A stretch of 64,000 nt of DNA, from the NCBI RefSeq assembly GCF_023369555.1, contig NZ_JACJVC010000007.1, positions 62,001 to 126,000 on the forward strand, read 5' to 3'. The translations under genes and the position numbers were made by a program. Within the stretch, counting starts at the first letter, position 1. Every line of letters starts with the position of its first letter. Positions 1-9,483 of the stretch are shown piece after piece. Source of the DNA: Actinomyces sp. AC-20-1 (GTDB lineage Bacteria > Actinomycetota > Actinomycetes > Actinomycetales > Actinomycetaceae). Under the pieces are notes generated by a model, which worked only from the letters and a program-made list of their open reading frames with translations, had not been told where the DNA came from and made no database searches.

Positions 1-1829
1 CCATGAAGGCCGCCCTGGCCAAGGCCTTCACCGCCGTGTCCTCGGCCTCGCTCACCACCTTCGTCGGCCTGCTCATGCTCACGCTCATGAGCTTCCGCAT
101 CGGTGAGGACCTGGGCATCGTGCTCGCCAAGGGCGTGCTCATCTCCCTGCTGTGCGTCCTGACCCTCCTGCCCGCGCTGCTCATCTGGTGCGACGGCCTC
201 ATCACCCGCACCGCCAAGCCCTTCCTCGAGCCGCACCTGGGCGGCCTCGCCCGGGCCGAGCACCGGGGACGGTGGGCGATCACGGCGGTTTTCGTCGTCC
301 TGCTCGCCGGTGCCGGCCTCGCCCAGGGCCAGGTCACCACCGCCTACACGCTCGAGCGCGATGACGCCGTCGCCGAGGTCTTCGCCAAGGACAACCAGGT
401 GGTCCTCGTCTACGCCAACGAGGACGAGGCCGCCGCCACCGCCCTCGGCGAGCAGCTCGCCGCCGACGATGACAGCCGGGTCCGCTCCGTCCAGGGCTAC
501 GGCACCACCCTCGGCGCCCCGCTCACCGCCCAGCAGATGCAGGCCTCCCTCACCGCCCAGGCGGGCCAGTCCGACGGTGCCCCCGCCCTGGACGCGCAGT
601 CCCTCGCCCTCATCTACTACCGCTACCACGGCGGCGAGGCCGGCACGATGAGCGTCAATGACCTCGCCGCCTACGTCACCGAGCTGCAAGCCGCCCAGGC
701 GGAGGGCGCCGCCGGGGGGCAGGCGCCGCCGTCGGCCCTGACGCAGGAGGACGCCGCCGCCCTGGCCGGGCTGTCCCAGCTCGGCGACGCCGCAGCCGCC
801 GGCCTCATCGACCCCGCCCTGCTCACGGCGCCGCTCACCCCCGAGGAGATGGCCGCCACCCTCACCCGCATCCAGGTCTTGCAGGCCCAGGCCGCCGCGG
901 CCCAGCAGGGCACGGTCCTGGACGAGGCGAGCGCCGCCGCCACGGTCGGGCCGGGCGTCGACGCCGCCACCCTCGAGATGCTCTACCTCAACCGGGCGGC
1001 CGCCACCTCATCGGACCCCGCCTGGACGATGAGCACCGACGAGCTGCTCACCTACGTCACCTCCACCGTGCTCGCGGACCCCGCCTACGCCGATCTCGTG
1101 AGCCAGGAGCAGGCCGATGCGCTCACCGCGGCCAAGGAGCAGGCCGACGCGGCCCGCGCCGAGCTCGTCGGCCAGAGCCGCTCGCGCATGGTCATCACCA
1201 CCGGGTACCCGGAGGAGAGCCCCGAGACGAGCGCCTTCATCGAGGACCTCACCGCCCGGGCCGACGACGCGCTCAGCGCCCCGCACTGGACCATCGGCTC
1301 CTCCGTCATGGTCCAGGAGATGCGGTCCGGCTTCGCCTCGGAGAACCTGCGCATCGCCCTGCTGACGGCGCTGGCGATCTTCGTCATCGTCGCCCTCACC
1401 TTCCGCTCGCTCGCCGTGCCGGCGATCCTCGTCCTGCTCGTTGAGTGCGGCGTGCTCGTGACCGTCGCCGCCTCCGGCCTGGTGGCGGGCTCCATGTACT
1501 ACCTGGCGATGCTCGTCGTGCAGTGTATCCTCATGGGCGCCACCATCGACTACGCCATCGTGCTGACGACCTACTACCGCCAGCACCGGCGCACTGAGGA
1601 CGTCATCGACTCCCTCAAGGGCGCCTACGACGGGGCCATCCACACGATCCTCACCAGCGGTCTCATCATGGTCCTCGTCACCGGTGTCCTCGGCTGGCTC
1701 TTCGAGAACCCGACCGTCGGCCAGATCTGCCAGACGATCTCCGTCGGCGCGCTCAGCGCGGTCCTGCTCATCGTCCTCGTCCTGCCGGCCCTGCTGGCGG
1801 TCAGCGACCGGTGGGTGAGGGGGCGCTGA
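1..1829 (+). CDS. MMPL/RND-family transporter, C-terminal part (5' end outside window)
   Basis: The gene is cut by the window edge; the readable frame begins at base 3 and gives 608 residues, whereas MMPL proteins usually exceed 700. Residues 10-65 hold two hydrophobic segments. A soluble, Ala/Gln-rich extracytoplasmic domain follows (about 110-445), then about five membrane segments (about 450-600). The last group contains GATIDYAIVLTTYYR, which matches the conserved Gly-Asp-Tyr membrane motif of MMPL/RND pumps that couples proton flow to export. The cargo (lipid, drug or other hydrophobic molecule) cannot be told. The stop lies only 9 bases before a 120-bp inverted-repeat element, which may end the transcript. 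Confidence 0.85.
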   Translation, partial: MKAALAKAFTAVSSASLTTFVGLLMLTLMSFRIGEDLGIVLAKGVLISLLCVLTLLPALLIWCDGLITRTAKPFLEPHLGGLARAEHRGRWAITAVFVVLLAGAGLAQGQVTTAYTLERDDAVAEVFAKDNQVVLVYANEDEAAATALGEQLAADDDSRVRSVQGYGTTLGAPLTAQQMQASLTAQAGQSDGAPALDAQSLALIYYRYHGGEAGTMSVNDLAAYVTELQAAQAEGAAGGQAPPSALTQEDAAALAGLSQLGDAAAAGLIDPALLTAPLTPEEMAATLTRIQVLQAQAAAAQQGTVLDEASAAATVGPGVDAATLEMLYLNRAAATSSDPAWTMSTDELLTYVTSTVLADPAYADLVSQEQADALTAAKEQADAARAELVGQSRSRMVITTGYPEESPETSAFIEDLTARADDALSAPHWTIGSSVMVQEMRSGFASENLRIALLTALAIFVIVALTFRSLAVPAILVLLVECGVLVTVAASGLVAGSMYYLAMLVVQCILMGATIDYAIVLTTYYRQHRRTEDVIDSLKGAYDGAIHTILTSGLIMVLVTGVLGWLFENPTVGQICQTISVGALSAVLLIVLVLPALLAVSDRWVRGR

Positions 1830-1838
1830 GGGCATGGC

Positions 1839-1958
1839 TGTCACGATCCAGGCCATTGCCCCGTCCTGACGCGACGTAGCGCCGAGGCGCCCGCGGAGTC
1901 ACGCGGCATGGCAGCGCGCTGGGCGGGTGGGGCAGCGGCAATGGCCTGGATCGTGACA
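1839..1958. repeat. 120-bp inverted-repeat element, copy 1
   Basis: The element starts with TGTCACGATCCAGGCCATTG (1839-1858) and ends with its exact reverse complement (1939-1958). The complementarity continues two bases inward, giving a 22-bp perfect stem. The interior is about 76 bases. A second element of exactly the same length and with identical 20-bp ends lies at 2559-2678. The two bracket the oxidoreductase gene at 1980-2525. It could be a palindromic dispersed repeat (MITE or REP-like) or a long-stem terminator; no transposase is present. Confidence 0.85.
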
Positions 1959-1979
1959 CTGACGCAGCAGGCGCGCCGG

Positions 1980-2525
1980 TCAGACCTCGAGGTCGCCCAG
2001 GACCTGCCGCGGGGCGGTGAGGGCCTCGGCGTACTCGACGGCGCGGGCGGCCAGCGCGTCGTCGGAGATGCTCATGGTCCCGGCGGTGACGAAGGGGCGC
2101 AGGAAGGTGGTGCCGATGAGGTTGCTCGTCGCCTGCAGGGGACGCAGCAGCTCGGCCACCTCGTAGCGGTAGGCGCCGTCGCGGCGGTACCTGTCCGCCC
2201 CGGCGCCCGGGGAGACCGCCACCAGCAGCTCCTTGCCGTGCAGGGCCGTGCCCCTCGAGCCGTAGGCCCAGCCCCAGGTGAGGACGTCGTCCTGCCACTG
2301 CTTGAGCAGGGCGGGCGTGGAGTACCAGTACATGGGGAACTGCAGGACGATCCGGTCCGCGGCCTCGAGGACGGCCTGCTCGGCGGCCACGTCGATGCGG
2401 AAGTCCGGGTAGAGGTCGTAGAGGTGGCGCACCTGGACGCCGGCGGCCTGGGCGGAGGCGGCGAGGGCGGCGTTGACGCGCGAGGTGCTGCGGTGCGGGT
2501 GGAAGACGAGGACGGTGGTGGTCAT
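1980..2525 (-). CDS. NAD(P)H-dependent oxidoreductase, flavodoxin-like fold (KefF/MdaB/NQO type)
   Basis: This 181-residue protein has the Flavodoxin_2 layout. The N-terminal strand and phosphate-binding region is VLVFHPHRSTSR. The family-typical stretch around residues 62-89 (FPMYWYSTPALLKQWQDD, then a Gly-Trp-Ala-Tyr-Gly turn) lines the flavin and substrate site. Such enzymes use FAD or FMN to reduce quinones or other electrophiles by two electrons in the cytoplasm; some are ancillary subunits of potassium efflux systems, but no Kef channel is nearby. The ATG at 2525 is preceded by a rather distant GGAG. The gene stands alone between two 120-bp inverted-repeat elements. The substrate is unknown. 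Confidence 0.82.
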   Translation of the reverse strand: MTTTVLVFHPHRSTSRVNAALAASAQAAGVQVRHLYDLYPDFRIDVAAEQAVLEAADRIVLQFPMYWYSTPALLKQWQDDVLTWGWAYGSRGTALHGKELLVAVSPGAGADRYRRDGAYRYEVAELLRPLQATSNLIGTTFLRPFVTAGTMSISDDALAARAVEYAEALTAPRQVLGDLEV

Positions 2526-2558
2526 GGTGCTGATGGTGCTCCGGGTCTCAGGTGCGGC

Positions 2559-2678
2559 TGTCACGATCCAGGCCATTGTCCCTCGGTCTGGCGGCCCGGC
2601 GCTCAGCCGACCGTGGAACCACGTGGGGCAGCGGCGCGCGCGACGGCTGGGGCAGCGCCAATGGCCTGGATCGTGACA
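2559..2678. repeat. 120-bp inverted-repeat element, copy 2
   Basis: The ends are the same 20-bp inverted repeat as copy 1 (2559-2578 and 2659-2678) and the length is again exactly 120 bases, 720 bases downstream of copy 1. The interior is diverged but still alignable: both copies have GGGGCAGCG just inside the right arm and a related CCG(C/T)GGA...CACG(C/T)GG block in the middle. It lies between the divergent starts of the oxidoreductase and the alkyltransferase gene. Confidence 0.85.
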
Positions 2679-2732
2679 CGAGGGCCGTGCCCCGTAGGAT
2701 CCACGCAGGACTGCCACCAGGAGGAGGACCCC

Positions 2733-3260
2733 GTGCGCACCGTCACCACCGCCTACGACTCGCCGCTCGGGCCCATGACGCTCGCCGCGGGGCAGGGCCT
2801 GCCCGACGGCGACGCCCTCACCGGCTGCTGGTTCGACGGCCAGCGCCACGACCGGGCCGGGCTGAACGAGGACGCGGCCGCCGGCACGCCGGACGAGGTG
2901 CCCGTCCTGGCCGAGGCCACCGCCTGGCTCGACGCCTACTTCGCCGGGCGCGACCCCGGCCCCCGCCCCGCCCTCGCCGCCCGGGGCACGCCCTTCCAAC
3001 GGCTCGTGTGGGACGCGCTCCTGGCGGTCCCCGCAGGGCAGACCCGCACCTACGGCGAGCTGGCGCGCGCCCTCGAGGCCCGCACCGGACGGCGCACCTC
3101 CGCCCGGGCCGTCGGTGGGGCCGTCGCCCGCAACCCGGTGAGCGTCATCGTCCCTTGCCACCGCGTCCTCGGCGCCGACGGCTCCCTCACCGGCTACGCC
3201 GGCGGCGCAGAGCGCAAGGCGCACCTGCTGCGCCTCGAGGGCGCTGACCCCGGGCTGTGA
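2733..3260 (+). CDS. ogt: Methylated-DNA--protein-cysteine S-methyltransferase
   Basis: The protein (175 residues) is a suicide DNA repair enzyme that moves the alkyl group from O6-alkylguanine to its own cysteine. The C-terminal half carries the active-site motif PCHRVLG followed by GSLTGYAGG, and the helix-turn-helix region FQRLVWDALLAVPAGQTRTYGELA precedes it. The arrangement is the usual Ogt/MGMT size without an Ada domain. The GTG at 2733 is chosen because a strong AGGAGGAGG lies just upstream; longer in-frame readings run back through the repeat element. It stands alone. Confidence 0.93.
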   Translation: MRTVTTAYDSPLGPMTLAAGQGLPDGDALTGCWFDGQRHDRAGLNEDAAAGTPDEVPVLAEATAWLDAYFAGRDPGPRPALAARGTPFQRLVWDALLAVPAGQTRTYGELARALEARTGRRTSARAVGGAVARNPVSVIVPCHRVLGADGSLTGYAGGAERKAHLLRLEGADPGL

Positions 3261-3284
3261 CCGGCCCGCGCCCCCTGACCGTGC

Positions 3285-3785
3285 TCACTGCGACATGCGC
3301 GCGATGACGCCGTCCTCGACCGTGAGACGGTAGACGCGCGAGTCCGCCGGCTCGCGCGTGCCCTCGCCGCCCAGGTGCGCGTAGGTGAAGGTCAGCGTGG
3401 TCTCGCCGTCGGCAACCGCCTCGAGCACCCACCAGGCGGTCCCCCCCCCGAGGCCGGACATCCCCTCGGGGTTGGGCTCCGGCGTGTACCCGGAGTCGAC
3501 CTCGGCGAGCACGCCCTCGGGCTGCGCGGTGTAGCGCCACTTGAACGGGGTCGTGTTGTTCGCTCCCAGGCTGAGGCGCACCGCGGTCGCGTCGCTCGAG
3601 AGCTCGACCCCGGGGGCTGCGCCCACCCACGCGGTGGGCAGCGGGTCGGACGTGGGGGAGGGGGACGCCGGGCTCGCGCCCCGCCCACCGCCCGTGCCCT
3701 CGCTCCCGCAGGAGGTGAGCGTGAGCGCGGTGAGGACCGTGGCGCACAGGTGGCCCAGGCCACGGCGGTTGAGGTGGGTGGTCAT
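3285..3785 (-). CDS. Secreted lipoprotein with chagasin-like (I42 inhibitor-type) domain
   Basis: This is a 166-residue precursor. Arg residues at 7-8 and a hydrophobic stretch end in a lipobox LTSC (Cys26), so the mature protein should be lipid-anchored outside the membrane. After a Ser/Pro/Gly-rich linker, the domain has features reminiscent of chagasin-family cysteine-protease inhibitors: an Asn-Thr-Thr-Pro-Phe-Lys-Trp segment near residue 77, a Gly-rich GLGGGTAWWVLEAVADGETTL segment split around residue 120, and a final beta strand. The assignment rests on motif pattern only. AAGGAG precedes the ATG at 3785. It is convergent with the alkyltransferase and divergent from the ABC fusion. Confidence 0.65.
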   Translation of the reverse strand: MTTHLNRRGLGHLCATVLTALTLTSCGSEGTGGGRGASPASPSPTSDPLPTAWVGAAPGVELSSDATAVRLSLGANNTTPFKWRYTAQPEGVLAEVDSGYTPEPNPEGMSGLGGGTAWWVLEAVADGETTLTFTYAHLGGEGTREPADSRVYRLTVEDGVIARMSQ

Positions 3786-3974
3786 GCGGCTCCTTCGACG
3801 GCGGGACGGCGTGCCCCAGCCTGCCCGAGGCCCGCGCCGGTCGGCGACGGGCTGCTCTCCCCACCGGGCGGGTGCTCGGTCTGCCCGTCCGCTGCGGGCT
3901 GAGCGCAGGGGCCACCGGCCCGCGCGCCCCCGTAGGCTGAGGAGCGCACCACTGACCCCACGGGAAGAGGCACT

Positions 3975-6900
3975 GTGCTCGAGCTGCGCTCCGTCACCAA
4001 GGCCTACCGCACGGCCTCCCTCACGCAGACCGCCCTCGACGGCGTGACGCTGGCCTTCCGGGACAACGAGTTCGTGGCCGTCCTGGGCCAGTCGGGCTCC
4101 GGCAAGACCACGATGCTCAACGTCATCGGCGGGCTCGACCACTTCGACTCCGGCGACCTCGTCATCGACGGCGTGTCCACGCACGACTACAAGGACCGGG
4201 ACTGGGACACCTACCGCAACAACCGCATCGGCTTCGTCTTCCAGTCCTACAACCTCATCCCCCACCAGAGCGTCCTGGCCAACGTCGAGCTGGCGCTGAC
4301 CCTCTCCGGCGTCCGGCGCGCCGAGCGCCGCCGTCGGGCCCTTGAGGCCCTGGAGCGGGTGGGGCTGGAGGACCACGTCCACAAGCGCCCCAACCAGCTC
4401 TCCGGCGGGCAGATGCAGCGCGTCGCCATCGCCCGCGCCCTCATCAACGACCCCGAGATCCTGCTGGCAGACGAGCCCACCGGCGCCCTCGACTCCGCCA
4501 CCAGCGTCCAGGTCATGGACCTGCTGCGCGAGGTCGCCTCCGACCGCCTCGTCATCATGGTCACCCACAACCCGGAGCTCGCCCACGAGTACGCCACCCG
4601 CATCGTCGAGCTCGCGGACGGGCGGGTGCGCTCCGACTCGCGCCCCCTGGACCCCGCCACCGAGCCGGCCCGCGCCGCCAAGGAGCCGCGCCGCACCCGC
4701 ATGGGCCCCCTGACGGCCCTCGCCCTGTCCTTCGACAACCTCATGACGAAGAAGGGCCGCACGGTCATGACCTCCTTCGCGGGGTCCATCGGCATCATCG
4801 GCATCGCGATGATCCTCGCCCTGGCCAACGGCGTCAACGCCTACATCGCCCGCACCGAGGAGGAGACCCTGGCCTCCTACCCCCTGAGCATCCAGGCCAC
4901 CGGCTTCGACATGTCCTCGGTGCTCACCTCGCCGCCGTCGGACACCGAGCCCGCCACCGAGGGCACGGTCAGGACCCAGGCCGGCTTCACCGCGACGATG
5001 GGCTCGCAGACCAGCAACGACCTCACCTCCCTCAAGGCCTACCTCGACCGCGACGGCGGGGGCGTCAGCGCCCACACCAACGCCATCGAGTACACCTACG
5101 ACATCGCCCCCCAGATCTACCGGGTGGACACCTCCGACGGCGTCGTCCAGCTCCACCCCGAGCAGGCCTTCGCCCAGATGGGCGCCGCGATGGGCGGGGC
5201 GGGCATGTTCTCCTCCCTCGTCTCGGTCGACGCCTTCCGCCAGCTGCCGGAGCAGTCCAGCCTGTACGAGTCCACCTACGACGTCGTGGCCGGACGCTGG
5301 CCCCAGGCGGCGGACGAGCTCGTGCTCGTCGTCCCCGAGTCCGGGCAGATCGAGGACGTCTACGAGTACACCCTCGGGCTGCGCGACCACGCCGAGCTGG
5401 ACGAGCTCATGGCCGCCTACATGGCCGGGGAGGCCCCCGAGGACAGCGAGGGCCGCGGCGAGCAACGCAGCTACACCTACGCGCAGATCATCGGGCGCAG
5501 CTTCTCCCGGGTGGCCGCCAGCGACCGGTACACCTACGACGAGGCCTACGGGGTGTGGACGGACCGCTCCAAGGACACCGCCTTCATGCGTCAGGCGGTG
5601 GCCGACGGCGAGCGGCTGAGCATCGTCGGCGTCGTGCGCGCCAACGACGACTCCGCGCTGCTGGGTCAGGGCGTCTACTACACGCCCGCCCTCACCCACC
5701 TGGTCATGGAGGAGGCGGCCGCCTCCCAGGTGGTGCGCGACCAGATCGCCCGCCCCGGCACGGACGTCTTCACCGGCCGCACCTTCGAGGACCTGGCCTC
5801 CGGCGAGGGCGCCACCTCCTTCGACATGTCCTCCTTGTTCACCATCGACGGCGCGGCCCTCGAGGCGGCCTTCACCATCGACCCCACCGCCCTCCAGCTC
5901 GACCTGTCCGGCCTCGACCTGTCCGGCGTGGGCCCGGGATCCCTCGACCTCGCCGGCCTGGACATGTCCGGCATCGACATCTCCGCCCTGGACCTGTCCA
6001 GCGTGGGCGCGGTGGACATGAGCGGCGTGGACCTGTCCTCCCTCGACCTGTCCGACCTCACCACCCGCTACCCCCAGCTCGCCGAGGTCGACTACCAGAC
6101 GATCATCACCCGGGCCCTGGCCGCCGACGGCGTCATCCGGCCCGACGCGGGCCAGAGCCTGTCCACCGCCGCTGTCGCCCTCCTGCAGGACCTCCTGCCC
6201 TGGGTCCAGGCCGAGATGCAGGCGGACCTGGCCGACACCACTGCCCCGGACCGCACCGTCGTCCAGCTCGTCACCGCCTACCTCGCGCAGCCCGCTGACC
6301 CGACCCAGCCCGACGGGCCGGACAAGGCCCAGCCCCTGCGCGACGCGGCCGCCTCCGCCATCGACACCTCAGTGCTCACCGAGCAGCTGCTGGCGGGACT
6401 GGGGCAGGACGAGGCCCTGTCCGCCGTCGCCACGGACGTCTCCCAGCAGGCCGCCACGGCCATCGGCACCCAGATCGCCACCCAGCTCGGCACCCAGCTG
6501 GCGGGCGCCGTCGGGGACCTGGTCTCGGGCTACGTGTCCACCACGATGACCACCGCCCTGACCCAGATGATGACCTCGGTCCAGACGGCCCTGGCGACCC
6601 AGATCGAGCAGGCGATGGGGCAGCTGGCCACCTCCATGGCCTCCGCCATGAGCATCGACGAGCAGGCCTTCGCGGCCGCCTTCCAGCCGAGCATGGACGA
6701 GCAGGACCTGGCGGCCCTCATGTCCACCCTCATGACGACGACGGTGCCCACCTATGAGGGCAACCTGGCCTCGCTGGGGTGGGCCGCCGTCGACTCGCCC
6801 AGCAAGATCGACATCTACCCCGCCTCCTTCGAGGACAAGGACGCGGTCAAGACCATCCTCGAGGACTACAACCAGGCGGCCGAGGCCGCCGGCGAGCAGG

Positions 6901-7370
6901 ACCGCGTCATCACCTACTCGGACCTCGTGGGCACCCTCATGAGCTCGGTGACGCGCATCGTCAACGTCATCTCCTGGATGCTCATCGCCTTCGTCGCGAT
7001 CTCGCTCGTGGTCTCGAGCATCATGATCGCGATCATCACCTACATCTCCGTCCTGGAGCGCAAGAAGGAGATCGGCGTGCTGCGGGCCATCGGCGCCTCG
7101 CGCTCGGACGTGCGGCACGTGTTCAACGCGGAGACGGTCATCGAGGGGCTGCTGGCGGGCCTGCTGGGCGTGGGGGTGACGGTGCTGCTGTCGGTGCCGG
7201 CCAACGCCCTGGTGGACGCGCGCTTCGGGGTCTACCCGATCGCCCACCTGCCGGTGACCGCCGGGGTCGTGCTCGTGCTCATCTCCGTGGGCCTGACGGT
7301 GCTGGCCGGCATCATCCCCTCGGGCAAGGCGGCCCGTGAGGACCCGGTGGAGGCGCTGCGCAGCGAGTGA
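3975..7370 (+). CDS. MacB-like ABC transporter, ATPase-permease fusion with giant extracytoplasmic domain
   Basis: The 1131-residue protein begins at a GTG (3975) after AAGAGG. Residues 1-235 form a LolD/MacB-type ATPase with Walker [10 protein letters not shown], signature [15 protein letters not shown] and Walker [15 protein letters not shown] membrane segment follows near 260. A very long outside region (about 290-990) comes next, then an FtsX-type C-terminal domain with three membrane segments and the [20 protein letters not shown] motif. MacB-family proteins drive extracytoplasmic work or export by mechanotransmission. Usual lengths are about 650 residues, so this outer domain is unusually large. 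It includes DLSxL-type repeats around residues 640-697 and long Ala/Gln/Thr-rich helical stretches. Cargo is unknown. Confidence 0.85.
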   Translation: MLELRSVTKAYRTASLTQTALDGVTLAFRDNEFVAVLGQSGSGKTTMLNVIGGLDHFDSGDLVIDGVSTHDYKDRDWDTYRNNRIGFVFQSYNLIPHQSVLANVELALTLSGVRRAERRRRALEALERVGLEDHVHKRPNQLSGGQMQRVAIARALINDPEILLADEPTGALDSATSVQVMDLLREVASDRLVIMVTHNPELAHEYATRIVELADGRVRSDSRPLDPATEPARAAKEPRRTRMGPLTALALSFDNLMTKKGRTVMTSFAGSIGIIGIAMILALANGVNAYIARTEEETLASYPLSIQATGFDMSSVLTSPPSDTEPATEGTVRTQAGFTATMGSQTSNDLTSLKAYLDRDGGGVSAHTNAIEYTYDIAPQIYRVDTSDGVVQLHPEQAFAQMGAAMGGAGMFSSLVSVDAFRQLPEQSSLYESTYDVVAGRWPQAADELVLVVPESGQIEDVYEYTLGLRDHAELDELMAAYMAGEAPEDSEGRGEQRSYTYAQIIGRSFSRVAASDRYTYDEAYGVWTDRSKDTAFMRQAVADGERLSIVGVVRANDDSALLGQGVYYTPALTHLVMEEAAASQVVRDQIARPGTDVFTGRTFEDLASGEGATSFDMSSLFTIDGAALEAAFTIDPTALQLDLSGLDLSGVGPGSLDLAGLDMSGIDISALDLSSVGAVDMSGVDLSSLDLSDLTTRYPQLAEVDYQTIITRALAADGVIRPDAGQSLSTAAVALLQDLLPWVQAEMQADLADTTAPDRTVVQLVTAYLAQPADPTQPDGPDKAQPLRDAAASAIDTSVLTEQLLAGLGQDEALSAVATDVSQQAATAIGTQIATQLGTQLAGAVGDLVSGYVSTTMTTALTQMMTSVQTALATQIEQAMGQLATSMASAMSIDEQAFAAAFQPSMDEQDLAALMSTLMTTTVPTYEGNLASLGWAAVDSPSKIDIYPASFEDKDAVKTILEDYNQAAEAAGEQDRVITYSDLVGTLMSSVTRIVNVISWMLIAFVAISLVVSSIMIAIITYISVLERKKEIGVLRAIGASRSDVRHVFNAETVIEGLLAGLLGVGVTVLLSVPANALVDARFGVYPIAHLPVTAGVVLVLISVGLTVLAGIIPSGKAAREDPVEALRSE

Positions 7371-7449
7371 CGGCCGGTCGCGGGCCCGCTCATCGCCCCA
7401 GTGCCCCAGTGCGAGGCCGTCGGCGGCATCCGGTGCCGGGCTCGCCGTG

Positions 7450-7670
7450 CGGGTCGCACGCTCATGCGGGCAGGCGGTGGGCGCGATCCGCGGGATCCCG
7501 CCGTTTCCCGGCTCAGGCGTTTCGGGTCGTGCGGCTCCCACGTGCGTGCGTGTCACCCACGCACGTGGGAGCCACGGCAACCGGTTCCCGTGCCAGGACG
7601 CAAACCTTGAGATCCCAGTGAAAACCCCGGATCGCCAGAACCACATGCGTAACATGAGCGTGCCACCACC
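7450..7670. repeat. Dispersed intergenic repeat, copy 1 (palindromic, with second arm)
   Basis: The gene-free stretch 7371-7738 is largely this element. Read on the minus strand from about 7663, it has GCACGCTCATGT, then GCGATCCGGGGTTTTC about 25 bases on, then 91 bases from its start a hairpin made of GCTCCCACGTGCGTG and its complement. The same order and the same 91-base spacing occur at 31031-31165. On the plus strand at 7453-7493 a related, inverted arm (GCACGCTCATGC ... GCGATCCGCGG) follows the hairpin, so this copy is palindromic overall. Short frames through it are not convincing genes. Confidence 0.7.
7533..7573. terminator. Perfect 16-bp hairpin inside the dispersed repeat
   Basis: Bases 7533-7548 (GGCTCCCACGTGCGTG) pair perfectly with 7558-7573, leaving a 9-base loop. 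It lies between the ABC fusion and the DJ-1 gene and could act as a terminator for the former, although there is no T-run. The matching hairpin in copy 2 (31125-31154) has mismatches. Confidence 0.55.
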
Positions 7671-7738
7671 CCAACCCGGCGCACGGGCGCCGTTGGAGGC
7701 ACGCTCCACCGTCGCCCCCCACCGCCCGAGGAGGAACC

Positions 7739-8335
7739 ATGCCCACGCCCGACACCCTCGCCACCGGTAAGAAGGTCGCCGTCCTCGTCGCCCCCGGCCT
7801 GGAGGAGGTCGAGGCCCTGGCTGTCGTCGACGTCCTCTACCGCGCCGGTGTGCGCACGGACCTCGTGGCCGTGGCCGACTCGCTGGAGGTGACGAGCTCG
7901 CACCGCGTCACCTTCCTCGCCGACGTGCTGCTGGCGGACACGGACCTGGCCGCCTACGACCTCGTGCTGCTGCCGGGCGGGATCCCGGGCACCCCCAACC
8001 TGCGCGCCTCGCAGGCCGTCACCCGTGAGGTGCGCCGGCGCCTGGAGGCGGGTGAGCCGCTGGCGGCGATCTGCGCCGCCCCGTCGGTCCCGGCCGAGCT
8101 CGGCCTCCTGCGCGGGCGCCGGGCGACGGCGAACCCGGCCTTCATGCAGGTGCTGGCCGAGCACGGGGCCGAGGTGAGCGAGGAGGGCGTCGTCGTGGAC
8201 GGCAACCTCCTCACGAGCCGGGGCATGGCGACGGCGACGGACCTGGGCCTGGCGGTCATCGAGCACCTGCTCGACGCCGAGGCCGCCGACCGCGTGCGCA
8301 CCGCCATCGTCTACGGCTCGCGCCTGCCGTCCTGA
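7739..8335 (+). CDS. DJ-1/PfpI family protein
   Basis: The 198-residue protein matches the YajL/DJ-1 branch: acidic Glu22/Glu23 in the APGLEEVEALAVVD start, GGIPG near 80-84, and the nucleophile-elbow cysteine Cys112 in AAICAAPSVPAELG. These cytoplasmic proteins sense or repair oxidative and glyoxal damage; chaperone and deglycase roles have been proposed and are debated. GAGGAGGAACC precedes the ATG. The neighbours are aldo/keto reductases and a glutathione peroxidase, which fits a carbonyl/peroxide stress role, but each gene has its own transcription unit. Chemistry cannot be fixed from sequence alone. Confidence 0.88.
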   Translation: MPTPDTLATGKKVAVLVAPGLEEVEALAVVDVLYRAGVRTDLVAVADSLEVTSSHRVTFLADVLLADTDLAAYDLVLLPGGIPGTPNLRASQAVTREVRRRLEAGEPLAAICAAPSVPAELGLLRGRRATANPAFMQVLAEHGAEVSEEGVVVDGNLLTSRGMATATDLGLAVIEHLLDAEAADRVRTAIVYGSRLPS

Positions 8336-8439
8336 CCGGCTGGGACACGGACGGGGCCCCGAGCGGCCGGGGGCGGCGGGCCGCCGGCTGGCACCCAGGG
8401 CCGGTGAGGGCCTACGGCCCCACGGCTCGCGCTACCGCC

Positions 8440-9306
8440 TCAGAAGGTCACCTGGTCGGGGTCGTGGTGCTCGGCGCCGTCGTCGATCGCGGCCACGGCT
8501 GCCATCTGCTCGTCGCTGAGCTCGAAGTCGAAGAGCTCGGTGTTGGCCACGATCCGCTCGGGCGTCACCGACTTGGGCAGGACGACGACGTCCTGCTGCA
8601 GGAGCCAGCGCAGGGCCACCTGGGCGGGCGTGCGCCCAACCTCGGCCGCCACCGCGGTGAGCGCCGGGTCGCCCAGGACCGCGCCGGAGCCGAGCGGGCT
8701 CCACGCCTCGACGACGAGGCCGGCCTGACGGGAGGCCTCGGCGGCCTGCCACTGGCCGAAGCCGGGGTGCAGCTCGAGCTGGTTGACGACCGGCTGCTCG
8801 TGGGCAACGGCGAGCAGCGCCTGGAGGTGGCGGGGCATGAAGTTCGACAGGCCGATGGAGCGCGCACGGCCCTCCGCCTTGAGCTCCTCGAAGGCCCTCC
8901 AGGTGGCGGCGTTGACCTCGGCCCAGTCCTCGGGGTGCTGTCGGGAGCTCGCGGGCCAGTGGATGAGGTAGAGGTCGACGTGGTCGAGTCCGAGCAGGCG
9001 GGCGGACTCGTCGAAGGCGCGCAGGGCCTCGTCGTGGCCGCGGCGGGAGTTCCACAGCTTGGTGGTGACGAACAGGTCCTCACGGACCAGGCCGTTGTCC
9101 TCGAGCGCCTCGGCGATGGCGCGCCCGACCGCCGCCTCGTTGCCGTAGGCGGCGGCGGTGTCGATGTGGCGGTAGCCGGCGGCGATGGCGGCCTTGACAG
9201 CGGCGACGGCACGCTCGCCGTCGGCGACCTGCCAGGTGCCGTAGCCGATCGCCGGGATGGCGTTGCCGTCAGCGAGCGGGAGCGTGCCGGACAGGGAGGT
9301 GATCAT
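8440..9306 (-). CDS. Aldo/keto reductase (first copy)
   Basis: This intact 288-residue AKR uses NADPH to reduce aldehydes or ketones. The TIM-barrel catalytic tetrad is visible: Asp49 and Tyr54 in HIDTAAAYGNE, Lys83 in VTTKLW, His116 in YLIHWP. The phosphate-binding end has the family-typical LPKSVTPERIVAN. Closest in style to 2,5-diketo-D-gluconic acid reductases, a label that rarely predicts substrate. A GGAAGGA lies 9 bases before the ATG. It is divergent from a second AKR gene 177 bases away, and convergent with the DJ-1 gene. Confidence 0.9.
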   Translation of the reverse strand: MITSLSGTLPLADGNAIPAIGYGTWQVADGERAVAAVKAAIAAGYRHIDTAAAYGNEAAVGRAIAEALEDNGLVREDLFVTTKLWNSRRGHDEALRAFDESARLLGLDHVDLYLIHWPASSRQHPEDWAEVNAATWRAFEELKAEGRARSIGLSNFMPRHLQALLAVAHEQPVVNQLELHPGFGQWQAAEASRQAGLVVEAWSPLGSGAVLGDPALTAVAAEVGRTPAQVALRWLLQQDVVVLPKSVTPERIVANTELFDFELSDEQMAAVAAIDDGAEHHDPDQVTF

Positions 9307-9483
9307 TGTGGTGTCCTTCCGTGGTCGGGTGCCGTCGTCTCACGCGGCCCTGGGACGCCCCCACCGTACTCGAGCGCTGCCCGCGCCCCGGGTGTTGCGA
9401 GACTCCTCCGAGACGCCGCCCGCGCCCTCTAACCTGCCCGTGGTGACGCCCGGCGCCGCCAGCCGCGCGACCCAAGGTGCCCC

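Noticed and set aside
1908-3224. Long frames containing MAWIVT through the 120-bp elements
   Set aside because: They arise because ATGGCCTGGATCGTGAC in the inverted repeats is open on both strands; they have low-complexity translations and no ribosome site.
3285-5699. 804-residue minus-strand frame opposite the ABC fusion
   Set aside because: It is the antisense of a clear ABC transporter; only its C-terminal 166 residues (3285-3785) have a start, ribosome site and signal peptide.
7367-7770. Small ORFs in the gap before the DJ-1 gene
   Set aside because: They fall inside the dispersed repeat; the similar peptide at the 31-kb copy comes from DNA-level repeat homology, not from a coding constraint I can support.
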